From: Bacillota bacterium
GTDB taxonomy: Bacteria > Bacillota > Sulfobacillia > Sulfobacillales > Sulfobacillaceae
Assembly: GCA_021797675.1 (NCBI GenBank)
Contig: JAJZZH010000160.1
Location: forward strand, 1 to 34,912
Length of the DNA: 34,912 nt
Direction of reading: 5' to 3'
Made by a program: the position numbers and the translations under genes. This document shows, in pieces, positions 1 to 8,810 of the stretch (position 1 is the first letter of the stretch; each line of letters starts with the position of its first letter). A model generated the notes under the pieces. That model was not told the DNA's origin. It did no database searches and saw only the letters and a list, made by a program, of their open reading frames with translations.

Positions 1-45
1 AATACCGTATCAACCAATATGCCACACATGATGAATACCGCCAAT

Positions 46-63
46 ATTGCCAATATTGGCAAT
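46..63. promoter_or_regulatory. 18-bp perfect AT-rich palindrome
   Basis: ATTGCCAATATTGGCAAT reads the same on both strands over all 18 bases, and an overlapping half-copy CCAATATTG begins at 41. It lies 35 bases beyond the stop of the RodZ-like gene, in the first 98 bases of the window, which show no coding potential. It is AT-rich and has no U-tract, so it does not look like an intrinsic terminator. A dimeric regulator operator is the simplest reading. The gene it would serve is off the left edge. Confidence 0.45.
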
Positions 64-98
64 TGGATTCCATGACAACGGACTTACGTCGTCCTGTA

Positions 99-1061
99 CT
101 AGCGCGGACGGAAGCTTAAAATGCTGGTCTTCCCGTGGGCCGCCTTGGCAACCCCAGCCAGCGGCGCACCATCCACGCGAATCGAAACGGCAAAAATGTT
201 GCCAATCCACACCTTGACCGACTGCCGACCTTGGAGCGTCGCGTGCTGGCCCGCACGATACGTATGACCAGCCTGCCCCAAAAATCTGCCGTCGATCCAC
301 CCCGATATCCAACAGGGCGCGGTAAACGCCAACTGCACGCGAACCGGCTGTCCAGCCGGGGTTTGGTACTTCGCCCGGTAGTACGGCTTACTCAATGCCG
401 ACGAAATCAGCACGGGAGGGGTCACCGCGGGCACAGAGTGCTTTCGTTTGGGCTTCCGTATTTTGGCCGTCGGCGGGGTAGCGGTTCGCTTCGAAGGCGT
501 CGAAGGCGATGGGTGCGTAGTGACGGGAGCCGAGGCTCGCTGCGTATGAACACCGGCGGCGGCGGGAAGCACGCCATGGCGTGCCAGCCAAATTCCCGCA
601 ATCAGCAGGCCAACCAGCACGACGACCAGCCACACCAAGCTTCGCGTTGAAAACGCCGCTTCGTTGATGCGTAACCGCTCGCGGGAAAGACGACTCATCT
701 GGCGTCGAACTTTGGCGCGGCGGCGCCGGGTCCGCGAGCGCGGCGGCAGCGGTTGGCCCGAAGCCGTGTCCAAAGCTGTCCGCACTTGGTGGGAAGGCCA
801 TGCTTCCCCTTTTGCCTCCAGCTCGTGCCGACGCACATTCAGCAGTTCGTTCCCGTCGAGCCCCAACCAGCGTGCGTAACTCCGACAAAACCCTTGAGCA
901 TAAACTTCTCCGGGCAGGACGCCCCAGTTGCCCTCTTCCAGCGCCACCAAGAAGTCTCGTCGAATGCGGAGTGCCTCCGCCGCCTCTTCCACGGACAGCC
1001 GCCGCCGAACGCGCTCTTCATATAACTGACGGCCAATGGTCTGCGCGGAAGACCCTTCCAT
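99..1061 (-). CDS. RodZ/YmfM-like helix-turn-helix membrane protein
   Basis: A 320-residue bitopic membrane protein of the RodZ (YmfM) type, which links the MreB cytoskeleton to the cell-wall elongation machinery. An N-terminal helix-turn-helix (about residues 7-75, with motifs RRRLSVEEAAEALRI and LEEGNWGVLPGEVYAQGFCR) is followed by a very basic linker (110-135), one transmembrane segment (141-160), a Pro/Thr/Ser-rich stretch (175-215) and a DUF4115-like beta domain (228-318). This architecture is characteristic of the family. The start is the ATG at 1061, preceded by AAGGAG eight bases upstream; a longer reading frame to 1211 lacks such a site. It is transcribed divergently from purK. The domain order is clear; the cellular role is inferred from the family. 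Confidence 0.82.
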   Translation of the reverse strand: MEGSSAQTIGRQLYEERVRRRLSVEEAAEALRIRRDFLVALEEGNWGVLPGEVYAQGFCRSYARWLGLDGNELLNVRRHELEAKGEAWPSHQVRTALDTASGQPLPPRSRTRRRRAKVRRQMSRLSRERLRINEAAFSTRSLVWLVVVLVGLLIAGIWLARHGVLPAAAGVHTQRASAPVTTHPSPSTPSKRTATPPTAKIRKPKRKHSVPAVTPPVLISSALSKPYYRAKYQTPAGQPVRVQLAFTAPCWISGWIDGRFLGQAGHTYRAGQHATLQGRQSVKVWIGNIFAVSIRVDGAPLAGVAKAAHGKTSILSFRPR

Positions 1062-1112
1062 AAAGATCGCTCCTTGTCGGTTGGAGTCCTTTCTTATTAC
1101 CCTACCACCAAA

Positions 1113-1118
1113 ATCATA
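1113..1118 (-). promoter_or_regulatory. Possible -10 box for the RodZ-like gene
   Basis: TATGAT on the minus strand, 52 bases upstream of the ATG at 1061. It matches five of six consensus bases, but no convincing -35 lies 17 bases upstream. A weak call based on position. Confidence 0.3.
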
Positions 1119-1225
1119 ACCCGGTCCACTTGCTGCCGCATCGTTGCAGATTTTCTCGACACCGGCAGACAAGCTGCGCTGAAGCCCAAGACCGTCCGTG
1201 CACGATCCCATCGCTGCTTGCGACT

Positions 1226-1234
1226 TGGTATAAT
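1226..1234 (+). promoter_or_regulatory. Extended -10 promoter for purKE
   Basis: TGGTATAAT is a perfect TATAAT preceded by the TGn extension. No TTGACA-like -35 is seen, as is typical of extended -10 promoters. Transcription would begin near 1241, only about 13 bases before the GTG at 1254, so GGAGG (1242-1246) would sit at the very 5' end of the message. Confidence 0.55.
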
Positions 1235-1253
1235 GTTCGACGGAGGAATGTCC

Positions 1254-2381
1254 GTGCGCATAGCGATTTTAGGCGGTGGCCAACTGGCCAAAATGACGGC
1301 TCAAGCTGCCTCGACGCTGGGCATTGAAAGCTTGATCTGGTCCGCCGAACGCTTGGCTCCGGCCCTGGCGGTCAGCCCGCGAGCCACCATCGGCAGTCTA
1401 GACGAGGCGGCGATTCGCCGGCAGTTAGTCGAGCACAACGATGTCATTACCCTCGAAAGCGAATTTGTTCCCGGAAAAACGCTGCGGGAGCTCGAAGAAG
1501 CTGGGGGGCGCGTTCTGCCGCGGCCGGAGTCGGTGGCGGTGATCCAAGACAAATGGCTCCAAAAGTCCGCCCTGGCGGAAGCCGGGTTGCCCGTAGCGGA
1601 GGGCCGCCCCCTGCCTGACGTGACGGCGGCCCATGCCGCCGCTGACGAACTGGGCTTCCCCTTGGTCGTAAAAACCCGGCGCTTGGGCTATGACGGCCAC
1701 GGAACCGTACTGGTCCCCGACCACACTCGTCTGCAATCACTCTTCGCAGAGCGTCGGCCTGACGCGTCGGCCTGGATGGCTGAAGTGCGGATCGAATTTT
1801 CCCACGAACTCTCGATGATCGTCGTTCGCGGGCTGGACGGGGGCGTAGCCACCTATCCCCTGGTTAAGACGCTGCAACCGCAATTCGTCTGCGAGGAAGT
1901 GTGGGCGCCAGCTCCCGTGCCGGCTGCGATCACCGCCGCCGCGCGCCAGATTGCCTTGCGGGCCGCGGCAGCGCTGGACGTCGTCGGGGTACTTGCGGTG
2001 GAAATGTTCCTGGATGCCCAGGGCAACCTGACCATTAACGAACTTGCACCCCGGCCCCACAATTCCGGGCATCTCACGATTGAAGCATGTGAAACGTCGC
2101 AATTCGAAAATCACGTGCGCGCTATCTGTGGATTTCCCTTGGGTCTGACCGATCTCCGTGCCGCGGCGGCCGTCATGGTCAACATCCTGGGGCGCCAGGA
2201 GGAGACGGTTTCCCCCCGACAGTTAGCGCGGGCCCTGTCGGTTCCGGGCGCCCACATTCATTTTTACGGCAAACGGCAGTCGCGCTTGCTCCGCAAGCTG
2301 GGCCACATCACCGTTGTCGGGGATTCGTTGGCCCAAGCCCGGGAACGGGCACTCGCCGCGCGGAACTTGATTCCGTTTTAA
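1254..2381 (+). CDS. purK: N5-carboxyaminoimidazole ribonucleotide synthase PurK
   Basis: PurK uses ATP and bicarbonate to carboxylate 5-aminoimidazole ribonucleotide to N5-CAIR in purine synthesis. The protein (375 residues from this start, normal for the family) begins with the nucleotide-fold motif GGGQLAKM. It then has the ATP-grasp signatures [31 protein letters not shown] and [13 protein letters not shown], the last being the metal/ATP-binding ENE-like region. The GTG at 1254 is chosen because GGAGG at 1242-1246 lies seven bases upstream; the ATG at 1248 is only one base from that site. purE follows after 38 bases, so the two should form one operon feeding N5-CAIR directly to PurE. The order purK-purE reverses that in Bacillus. 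Confidence 0.95.
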   Translation: MRIAILGGGQLAKMTAQAASTLGIESLIWSAERLAPALAVSPRATIGSLDEAAIRRQLVEHNDVITLESEFVPGKTLRELEEAGGRVLPRPESVAVIQDKWLQKSALAEAGLPVAEGRPLPDVTAAHAAADELGFPLVVKTRRLGYDGHGTVLVPDHTRLQSLFAERRPDASAWMAEVRIEFSHELSMIVVRGLDGGVATYPLVKTLQPQFVCEEVWAPAPVPAAITAAARQIALRAAAALDVVGVLAVEMFLDAQGNLTINELAPRPHNSGHLTIEACETSQFENHVRAICGFPLGLTDLRAAAAVMVNILGRQEETVSPRQLARALSVPGAHIHFYGKRQSRLLRKLGHITVVGDSLAQARERALAARNLIPF

Positions 2382-2419
2382 CCCGGCAAATCAACCAGAC
2401 TCCTAAAGGAGTGGACAAA

Positions 2420-2929
2420 GTGGCTCTTCCGCGGGTTGGCATCATCATGGGAAGCGATTCCGACTGGCCGATCATGCAAGATGCCCAGCGTATTTTGGAT
2501 GAATTTGGGGTTCCCCATGAGGTCCGCATCGTATCAGCGCACCGCACTCCCCAACATATGGCCGAATACGCCCAGCACGCCGCCCAGCGTGGGATCGGCG
2601 TCATTATCGCCGGAGCGGGCGGGGCAGCCCATCTTCCCGGTATGGTGGCCGCGCACACAATCTTACCGGTCATCGGGGTGCCGGTGCCGAGCCGGCATCT
2701 AGGGGGCGTGGACTCCCTCTATTCCATCGTGCAGATGCCAGCGGGGGTGCCGGTGGCCAGCGTGGCCATTGGCGGCGGGACCAACGCTGGCCTGCTGGCA
2801 GTGGAAATCCTGGCCGTCTCCCAGCCGTCGCTGGCCGACCGCCTGCAGGCCTACCGCCACCGCATGGCGGAGGCGTCGCTGGCCAAAGACGAGAAGATCC
2901 GCAGAGAGACTCGCACCGATTCGGTTTAG
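2420..2929 (+). CDS. purE: N5-CAIR mutase PurE (class I)
   Basis: PurE moves the carboxylate of N5-CAIR from N5 to C4, giving CAIR. The 169-residue protein is a full-length class I enzyme with [10 protein letters not shown] (substrate phosphate binding), SAHRTPQHM (catalytic His), [12 protein letters not shown] and [15 protein letters not shown] in the expected order. The GTG at 2420 is preferred: AAAGGAG (2405-2411) sits eight bases upstream, while the in-frame GTG at 2411 overlaps that site. It is the second gene of purKE. No U-rich terminator is evident in the 140 bases that follow. Confidence 0.96.
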   Translation: MALPRVGIIMGSDSDWPIMQDAQRILDEFGVPHEVRIVSAHRTPQHMAEYAQHAAQRGIGVIIAGAGGAAHLPGMVAAHTILPVIGVPVPSRHLGGVDSLYSIVQMPAGVPVASVAIGGGTNAGLLAVEILAVSQPSLADRLQAYRHRMAEASLAKDEKIRRETRTDSV

Positions 2930-3138
2930 ACCATCCAAACGGGACGGATACGCTGCGTCGGACCTTGTTTGCTTCGCGCTCTGCAACTCATGTTTCGCGT
3001 TGCGTGGTTCGAACCGATGAATCCTCGGCTGGCCGTCGCAAACAACGCCGCAGAGCGGCTTAAGCGACGAGTGTGCTCACCCTCCTGCTGTTGTCAGAGC
3101 GCATCGCCGGAATCCATGTAAAGGAGACTGAGGTAACT

Positions 3139-4203
3139 GTGCAAGCCCAACGCGGCGGTGACGCGTTCGCGAAGCGTGAGAGAACGGACGCGTATGTGGT
3201 CACCTCTGCACCGGAATCGTGGGAGTTGGCATTCGAAGATATTCGAGATGCGGACCCGGAGGCAAGACTTGTGAAAGGTCTAAGCCCGGGTGTACTGGTC
3301 GTCCAATCGGAATTGGCGCTGCCAGAATTGACGAAACATGTGCGCATGCACGGAACCTTCGTGCGGCATATATTCCCGCTCATTCAGGTGCTTTCCCTGC
3401 ATGAAGCACAGTCCGACGTTGCCGTGCTCGTCGACCGTTGCTTGTCGTTAACGGCTAAGTTGGATTCCCTAAAATCGCTGTCCGTTCAAACTCGGGTCTT
3501 GGGAGGACGGGCCTATAGGGGTTACGATGTGAACATTGCCGTGTCAGCGGCGTTGGCAGAATCCGGATTTCACGTGGATGTTAAGCATCCAGAGCAAGTA
3601 ATTTCCATTGTCTGCACCGACACGGAAGGGTACATCGGGGTTTCCGCGGCAAAGCACAATCTGAGCGACTGGGCAGGCGGGATCAGGCGGTTTGCCCGAG
3701 AGGATGGTCAGATAAGTCGGGCCGAATTCAAACTCTTAGAAGCCCTTGAGGTTTTTTCCCTGCAGATTAGCGCGGGCGGGATGGCTCTGGACTTCGGGGC
3801 TGCACCGGGAGGCTGGACAAGGGTTCTGAGAAGCAAGGGGTTGCGCGTGGTTGCCGTGGACCCCGCACCATTGGACTCCCGGCTGAAATCGGATAGCAAT
3901 ATTATGTATGTTCCGGCAACTGCCCAGGAGTATTTGTCCAAATTCGCACAGCCAAATTCTTTTGACCTCCTCGTCAATGACATGCGCATGGACCCGATTT
4001 CCAGTGCCAACCTAATGTGCCACGCGGCCCCGCTGTTGAAAGCGAACGGAGCCGCTGTAATGACGCTTAAGCTGAAGTCCAAAAGCCAACGAAAGCAAGT
4101 GCGTCACGCGTTGGAGGTACTCGTGAGTCGTTATGCGGTGTTGGGCACCAGGAAGCTGTTTCACAATAGAAGTGAGGTTACCGTTGCTCTACAACAGGGC
4201 TAG
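3139..4203 (+). CDS. RlmM/FtsJ-like SAM-dependent RNA methyltransferase
   Basis: A 354-residue protein with a C-terminal Rossmann methyltransferase of the FtsJ/RlmM group. ALDFGAAPGGWTRVL is SAM motif I, VVAVDPAPLD is the acidic loop, FDLLVNDMRMDP resembles motif IV, and MTLKLKSKS carries the catalytic-type Lys. The N-terminal half (about 1-190) resembles the THUMP-like RNA-binding part of RlmM-type 23S rRNA 2'-O-methyltransferases. The GTG at 3139 is chosen because AAGGAG (3121-3126) and GAGGT (3130-3134) precede it; the frame also extends to a GTG at 3073 without a good site. Its codons look less GC-rich than those of purKE, which may hint at separate origin. Enzyme class is fairly sure; target base is not. 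Confidence 0.8.
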   Translation: MQAQRGGDAFAKRERTDAYVVTSAPESWELAFEDIRDADPEARLVKGLSPGVLVVQSELALPELTKHVRMHGTFVRHIFPLIQVLSLHEAQSDVAVLVDRCLSLTAKLDSLKSLSVQTRVLGGRAYRGYDVNIAVSAALAESGFHVDVKHPEQVISIVCTDTEGYIGVSAAKHNLSDWAGGIRRFAREDGQISRAEFKLLEALEVFSLQISAGGMALDFGAAPGGWTRVLRSKGLRVVAVDPAPLDSRLKSDSNIMYVPATAQEYLSKFAQPNSFDLLVNDMRMDPISSANLMCHAAPLLKANGAAVMTLKLKSKSQRKQVRHALEVLVSRYAVLGTRKLFHNRSEVTVALQQG

Positions 4204-4716
4204 ACATCAATCGGATCGGCGCAGGCGCCCGCAAGGGATCGCCTCCGTCCGCAGTTTTCCCGCCTTCGGCTTTCGGGCCGAGGGCCGAGGAAGGTAGCGG
4301 ACGTCAAATGCGGTCCCCTCCGCCATCGACCGCAGCCCGACATGCAGGGAGTCCCGTATGCTGAGCAAGAGCCCGAGGGGTCTTGCGCCAGCCAAAAAGA
4401 CCAGGCCCATTAGCGCTCACCGCACTCCCGGGTCCCTCATCCGGCACGGCTCCCTCAACCTGCGCTGCCTGCCTCGGGGATCTCCCGACCCTGGTGGGAC
4501 CCATGGGTTATTTTCCACCAGGGCAAGGTACCCCTCAGGGCTCGGACAATCCCATGAAGCCGCCGACCGCGCGTCGTGCAGTACCGCGATCGCCCTATGA
4601 ACTTTCCCGCCGCAACCCTCACGGGTTTTTGGGATCGCTCCCGGAAGTTCCTGGCTCATTGATCGCTGCCCCGGGGGCCGTTGCGCGGCCTCTTGCGTCG
4701 CCGGGATGACAAGGCA
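4204..4716. other. Gene-free stretch with hairpin, possible transposon debris
   Basis: No convincing gene is visible. A strong hairpin lies at 4262-4285 (GCCTTCGGC, loop TTTCGG, GCCGAGGGC, one G-T pair), resembling the subterminal hairpins of IS200/IS605 elements seen elsewhere in the window. Minus-strand frames are Arg/Gly/Pro-rich in the manner of the TnpB tails described below. The assignment to a decayed element is a guess from style. Confidence 0.3.
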
Positions 4717-5631
4717 TTACGGACGGACGTTGGCCAGCATCAGCCCAAAAATACCCAATAAATAGACCAGGGAATACCGAAAAGTACGTTTCGCCCAGTC
4801 AACCGCAGGCAAGCGTTCCCGCAAGAGGCGGATCAATAAGAAGATAAAGATCAGGCCGAGCACCATCGCCCCCACCCCATACTCCCATCCCACCACATGG
4901 GTGGCCCACAGCAAGACGGAACTGATGGTCAACAGCACGGCATAGACCAGGCTTTGCCACTTGGTCGCACGCTCCCCGCGGATCACGGGCATCATCGGCA
5001 CCCCGGCTCGGACGTAATCGTCGTTTTTGTACAGCGCAAGCGACCAGAAATGGGGCGGCGTCCACAGAAAGATGATCAAGAACATGCAGGCGGCCGCGGC
5101 CGTCACATGCCCGGTCGCCGCCGCCCATCCGACCAAAGGCGGAAATGCTCCTGCTCCTCCGCCGATAACGATATTTTGCGGGGTCGACCGTTTCAGCCAG
5201 ATCGTGTAGACGAGCACGTAATACACAAAACCCGCAAGCGCCAGCAATGCCGTCAGACGGTTGACTTCAATCGCCAACAGCAAGAGCGAAAGCGTCTCCA
5301 GTGCTAACCCAAAGCCCAGTGCGTGCTGCGCCTGCACGCGACCGGCAGGAATCGGCCGCTGCATGGTGCGGGTCATGATCCGGTCAATATCGCGGTCGTA
5401 CCACATGTTCAAAGACGCTGCACCACCCGTGGACAACGCCAATCCCAACAAGGTATAACCTCCCAGCCGCCACGTGGGCAAATGCCCCAGGGCAACGATC
5501 ATGGCGCTGAATGCTGTGAACAGGAGTAAGAACATGATTCTCGGCTTCGTCAAGGCGACGTAGTCAGCGATCACGCCAAGCATTCCCTCCCCGCGTGCGG
5601 GCCGTGCCTGCTCCATCCCTTCGGTCGCCAT
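4717..5631 (-). CDS. ctaB: Protoheme IX farnesyltransferase CtaB (heme O synthase)
   Basis: CtaB attaches a farnesyl group to protoheme IX, making heme O for cytochrome oxidases; it is an integral membrane protein of the UbiA family. Both Asp-rich prenyl-diphosphate motifs are present: NMWYDRDIDRIMTRT in the first half and KNDDYVRAGVPMMPV in the second, with about nine hydrophobic segments. The start at 5631 has GAGGAAGG five bases upstream; an in-frame ATG at 5649 is the alternative and adds six residues. The MFS gene lies 69 bases upstream on the same strand and the DUF420 gene further up, so heme/oxidase assembly genes cluster here. No terminator with a U-tract is seen after the stop. Confidence 0.95.
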   Translation of the reverse strand: MATEGMEQARPARGEGMLGVIADYVALTKPRIMFLLLFTAFSAMIVALGHLPTWRLGGYTLLGLALSTGGAASLNMWYDRDIDRIMTRTMQRPIPAGRVQAQHALGFGLALETLSLLLLAIEVNRLTALLALAGFVYYVLVYTIWLKRSTPQNIVIGGGAGAFPPLVGWAAATGHVTAAAACMFLIIFLWTPPHFWSLALYKNDDYVRAGVPMMPVIRGERATKWQSLVYAVLLTISSVLLWATHVVGWEYGVGAMVLGLIFIFLLIRLLRERLPAVDWAKRTFRYSLVYLLGIFGLMLANVRP

Positions 5632-5700
5632 CTGCACCTTCCTCATCACTTCTTTCTAGTCGATCTCATGGGGCTTGCCACCACGTTGCACTGCATGGCC

Positions 5701-7038
5701 TCAGGCCTGGGAAGACGTTGAGGGCTCGGTGGTCGGAATCCTCCGATTAGGCACGCGGCTGAAGAGGATCACCCCCAGCACTGAGGCTACCGCTACCGCT
5801 CCGTACATCCCCCGGAATCCATGCCAGGCTTCAGCCATGGTCAACACAATCGGTCCCGCGGCCACCCCCACCGACCGAAACACGGCCGTCAAGGCCAACG
5901 CCTCCGCCGCCTGATTTTCTCGGTAAAGGCTGAGACCCAACTTATTGATGGGTGCGCCCACGGTAAATGCGGTACCCACCCCAAATAACATCATGGCCAA
6001 AATGAAGCGGGGCCAGGTCAAGGGCGTAGAGGCTAGGAGCAGTGCGCCTCCTGCGGCCGATAACAACCCCAGCATCAAGACGAGCCGAGCACCCATCCGG
6101 TCGGTCATCATCCCTCCTGCGCCCGACAACAGAGCTCCCGCTCCTGCGGCCGGCATCAAGGCCGCGCCTGAAGCCAAGGGCCCAATGCCGAAGGTGTGCT
6201 GGGCCAGCGCAGGCACAAAGACGGCTGAAGACATATCGAGGCCAATCACCGCGGCGCCCAGGATGAGCAGAATACCCACCCGGTTGACAAGCGGGCGCGC
6301 ATCGAGGAAGGGCGTAGGGGCGGTTCGCTGGCGATAGGCAAAGCCTCCCGCGGCGAGCAGGGCGAGCGCCAGGAAGACCAAACGGAATCCCCAACTGTGG
6401 CCGGATATAGCCAGCAGTCCGGCGGCCAATACCATGGCAAACGCAACCCCTCCCACCCAGTCAGGAATATCGCGTTCCGGGTTCGCCAACGAGGTGGGCA
6501 GGCCGCGCGCCGACATCAGCACCAGAAGCGCCAGGGGAACGTTAATCAAAAAAATGGTCGGCCATCCCCAAAACTGGGTCAAGGCCCCACCCAAGTTGGG
6601 CCCAATGATGCTGGCCACTCCGAACACAGCACCAAAGATGCCGAGTGCCATCCCTCGCTTGGCGGCGGGAAATTGCTGAATTCCCTCTGCCTGCGCGTTG
6701 GGATATACCGCTCCCGCCCCTGCCCCCTGAACCACCCGAGCCAGCAAAAATACGGCCCAGTTCGGCGATAGCGCAGCCAGTAACGACGCTATGCCGAACA
6801 GACCAACGCCGAGCCTGAAGACTCGCCGGTGTCCCATGCGATCGCCCCATCCTCCGGATAATGCCGTCGAAGCGACATAAGCGATCGAATACGTGGTAAT
6901 TGCCCAGGCAGTCACCGCGAAGTCGATATGAAAACTTCGGGAGATAGCGGGAAATGCGGGCCCGAGGACATTCATGTCCAGGGCACCAATGAATACGCCC
7001 AACAGATAAATCGCCAAGGTCTTATGGTTCGGACGCAC
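5701..7038 (-). CDS. MFS drug-efflux-type transporter (EmrB/QacA-like)
   Basis: A 445-residue major facilitator. LDMNVLGPAFPAI in the first membrane helix, GGWGDRMGHRRVFRLG (the MFS A-motif between helices 2 and 3) and LLARVVQGAGAGAVYP with GIFGAVFGVASIIGPNLGG (motif C, typical of proton-driven antiporters) point to the DHA-type drug exporters. Twelve to fourteen hydrophobic helices are evident. The GTG at 7038 is chosen because AGGAGG lies four bases upstream and the protein then begins just before helix 1; the longer frame to 7218 adds a non-membrane, Arg/Pro-rich stretch. It sits between the DUF420 gene and ctaB on the same strand. Substrate unknown. Confidence 0.9.
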   Translation of the reverse strand: MRPNHKTLAIYLLGVFIGALDMNVLGPAFPAISRSFHIDFAVTAWAITTYSIAYVASTALSGGWGDRMGHRRVFRLGVGLFGIASLLAALSPNWAVFLLARVVQGAGAGAVYPNAQAEGIQQFPAAKRGMALGIFGAVFGVASIIGPNLGGALTQFWGWPTIFLINVPLALLVLMSARGLPTSLANPERDIPDWVGGVAFAMVLAAGLLAISGHSWGFRLVFLALALLAAGGFAYRQRTAPTPFLDARPLVNRVGILLILGAAVIGLDMSSAVFVPALAQHTFGIGPLASGAALMPAAGAGALLSGAGGMMTDRMGARLVLMLGLLSAAGGALLLASTPLTWPRFILAMMLFGVGTAFTVGAPINKLGLSLYRENQAAEALALTAVFRSVGVAAGPIVLTMAEAWHGFRGMYGAVAVASVLGVILFSRVPNRRIPTTEPSTSSQA

Positions 7039-7266
7039 TGCTCCTCCTACTAGACCGGTGGTACGCCATGGCGGCGGGAAGCTTGGGTCGAGGAGCCACT
7101 CGCGGTACAAGCACCTCGTCAACCGACGCCCCAGCTGGACTTTGGGCGTCTCCTCCACCATCGCGACCACACGGTAAGGCCTCGCGCCGAAAGATCCGCT
7201 CGGCGGAATCGACGACAATAACCGGATCTTCTTGTCATAGATTATCCACCGCTCAGACGCTCCGCG

Positions 7267-7731
7267 CTAGTGGAAGAGCACCGTAAAAATACTGGTGGTG
7301 CTGGTGTGGGACGGAAAAATTACGAACAAAATCAAAAAGACGCCGAGGCCGCTGGCCGCCGAAATAAACCAGAGCACCGCCGTCCATGGGGCAATGCGGC
7401 GGTGGCGCGAAAATCGCCTTAAGAACGCGCGCCGCAGGGTAACGACACCCAAAATCGCCGCCACCGTAGCCAGGACGACATGGATCTGCAGAAAACTTTG
7501 ATAGGCCGTTGCGTAACGCCCAGGGCCGTCATACAGGCTATCACCAATCAGCAGCGTGCTGAAGAGATAACTGACAAAAAAGGCGGCGGCGAAACTGGCT
7601 CCCGCCAACATCAGCCGGCGGTGTGTCCGAACCCTGCGGCGGCGAATTTGATACCAGCCTGCTGCCACCAAGACTCCACTCGCGAGCATCATCAACTCGT
7701 TGACCAAATTCCAGATCAGATGCGCAGAAAT
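7267..7731 (-). CDS. DUF420 / CtaM-like cytochrome oxidase assembly protein
   Basis: A four-helix membrane protein of the DUF420 family, to which Bacillus YozB/CtaM belongs; CtaM is needed for maturation of heme A-containing oxidases. Visible family features are the conserved His residues in HRRLMLAG, the segment QIHVVLATVAAILG, and HRRIAPWTAVLWFIS near the last helix. The reading frame is open to 7869, but the region before 7731 is polar and lacks a good start. GGAGG lies seven bases before an ATT codon at 7731, directly ahead of ISAHLIWNL where homology should begin, so an AUU start (154 residues) is the best guess. CtaB is encoded two genes downstream, which fits a shared role. Family call is firm; the start is not. 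Confidence 0.8.
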   Translation of the reverse strand: MSAHLIWNLVNELMMLASGVLVAAGWYQIRRRRVRTHRRLMLAGASFAAAFFVSYLFSTLLIGDSLYDGPGRYATAYQSFLQIHVVLATVAAILGVVTLRRAFLRRFSRHRRIAPWTAVLWFISAASGLGVFLILFVIFPSHTSTTSIFTVLFH

Positions 7732-7800
7732 GACGTCCCCTCCACTCTGTACGCACTTCTCCGGGCACTCTTCGCTGGCTACTCTCCCGCCGCCACGCTC

Positions 7801-7809
7801 AGCATACCA
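7801..7809 (-). promoter_or_regulatory. Possible extended -10 promoter for the DUF420 gene
   Basis: TGGTATGCT on the minus strand. It resembles the TGGTATAAT element before purK and would start transcription near 7794, leaving a leader of about 60 bases before the proposed ATT start at 7731. No clear -35 is seen. Confidence 0.35.
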
Positions 7810-7911
7810 CACATGCTCAACTTTTCCGGCCTCGCGGCCCTCCATGATATCCTGATGACAGGAGAGCATCCGCTCGTTGCGAGTCCCGTTGGCTCTCGCA
7901 CCGCCAACCCA

Positions 7912-8199
7912 CTACAGTAATTTTCCAGCGCCCTCGGTAAAGTATTTTTCGTTAATTGCGATCGCGTCTTCGTATTCGACTGGTAGGTCCTCCACCATGA
8001 AAATGGCTTCGACAGGACACTCCGGAACACACGCCCCACAATCGATGCATACGTTCGGATCGATATACAGTTGTTCTGCGCTCTCAAACGCCTCGTCCCC
8101 ATCCAGGTCCTGGGCCGGGTGAATGCAGTCCACTGGACACACCAGAACGCAGCTTTGATCTTTGGTGCCGATGCATCGGCTGGTAATTACATGGGGCAT
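7912..8199 (-). CDS. 7Fe ferredoxin ([3Fe-4S][4Fe-4S])
   Basis: A 95-residue bacterial dicluster ferredoxin that carries electrons in the cytoplasm. Cysteines 9, 17, 21 and 25 form the spaced first motif typical of 7Fe proteins (Cys-x7-Cys-x3-CysPro). Cysteines 51, 54, 57 and 61 form a regular CxxCxxCxxxCP motif within VCIDCGACVPECP. The acidic tail and overall length match bacillus and Thermus 7Fe ferredoxins. The ATG at 8199 has AGGGG about seven bases upstream. It is followed on the same strand by the DUF420 gene and could be cotranscribed with it. Partner enzymes are not visible. Confidence 0.95.
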   Translation of the reverse strand: MPHVITSRCIGTKDQSCVLVCPVDCIHPAQDLDGDEAFESAEQLYIDPNVCIDCGACVPECPVEAIFMVEDLPVEYEDAIAINEKYFTEGAGKLL

Positions 8200-8810
8200 G
8201 ATAATCCCCTTCCTTTCCGTATCGTCAATCTTATGCCCGATCTCAACCCTCAATTATTCCCGGGAAAGCGGTATCAGGGCGCGCCATGGACAAACCAATC
8301 CTCCTGGTGCAACACCCGGCCATCGCGGCATAACCAGCTATCCAGCCCAGTTTATCGTGCTCGTCGGGCCATGGCAACTGCTCGGTTCCAAGGGGCACAG
8401 CGAAAGGAGGGGTCCCTTGTGTTGGCGTGACTTGGTGAAGCTTCCGTATATTCTGAGCAAGGAGCTTAAAATCTTGTTCGAAACACCAGCTTGGCGTCAA
8501 GCGGAGAATTCTGATGATTGCCCTGGGATCGATCGCGGGTTTTTCACCAACACGTGCCGGCTTCGGCTTTCGCAAGGGGACGAGGGTCAGGATCGGCGAG
8601 TGGGGCGTGCGCCGGTCCACGCGGACCCCATCGAGGTGGGACTCCGTCGCCCTGCTGCGTGCCGGCGCCCTTGACGCAGCTTCCTTGGCATGGACTTGGA
8701 CTCCTACCGCTCTATTCTCACGTCTTTCTCTCGGTGCTGCCCGTTGATTCTGCTGAGGGTCCTCGTGAATAACTCACCAATTTTCTTTCCACATCCGATT
8801 TATCAGGGTG
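8200..8810. other. Mostly gene-free stretch
   Basis: Apart from the weak short candidate at 8417-8674, no gene, RNA or clear repeat is recognised. Minus-strand frames here have no family signature and no good start sites. Confidence 0.4.
8417..8674 (+). CDS. Candidate short protein, unknown
   Basis: A TTG at 8417 is preceded by AAAGGAGG (8403-8410) at six bases, a near-perfect ribosome binding site in an otherwise empty region. It opens an 85-codon frame starting LCWRDLVKLPYILSKELKIL. The first 50 residues have plausible protein-like composition; the last 30 are Arg/Pro-rich and look like readthrough. No family is recognised. It may be the 5' remnant of a disrupted gene or a chance frame. 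Confidence 0.25.
   Translation: MCWRDLVKLPYILSKELKILFETPAWRQAENSDDCPGIDRGFFTNTCRLRLSQGDEGQDRRVGRAPVHADPIEVGLRRPAACRRP

Noticed and set aside
388-888. 166-codon minus frame inside the RodZ-like gene
   Set aside because: It is wholly contained in a well-supported gene on the same strand in another frame and shows typical shadow composition.
1248-1250. ATG as start of purK
   Set aside because: It lies one base from GGAGG; the GTG at 1254 has the correct seven-base spacing and begins exactly at the conserved N-terminus.
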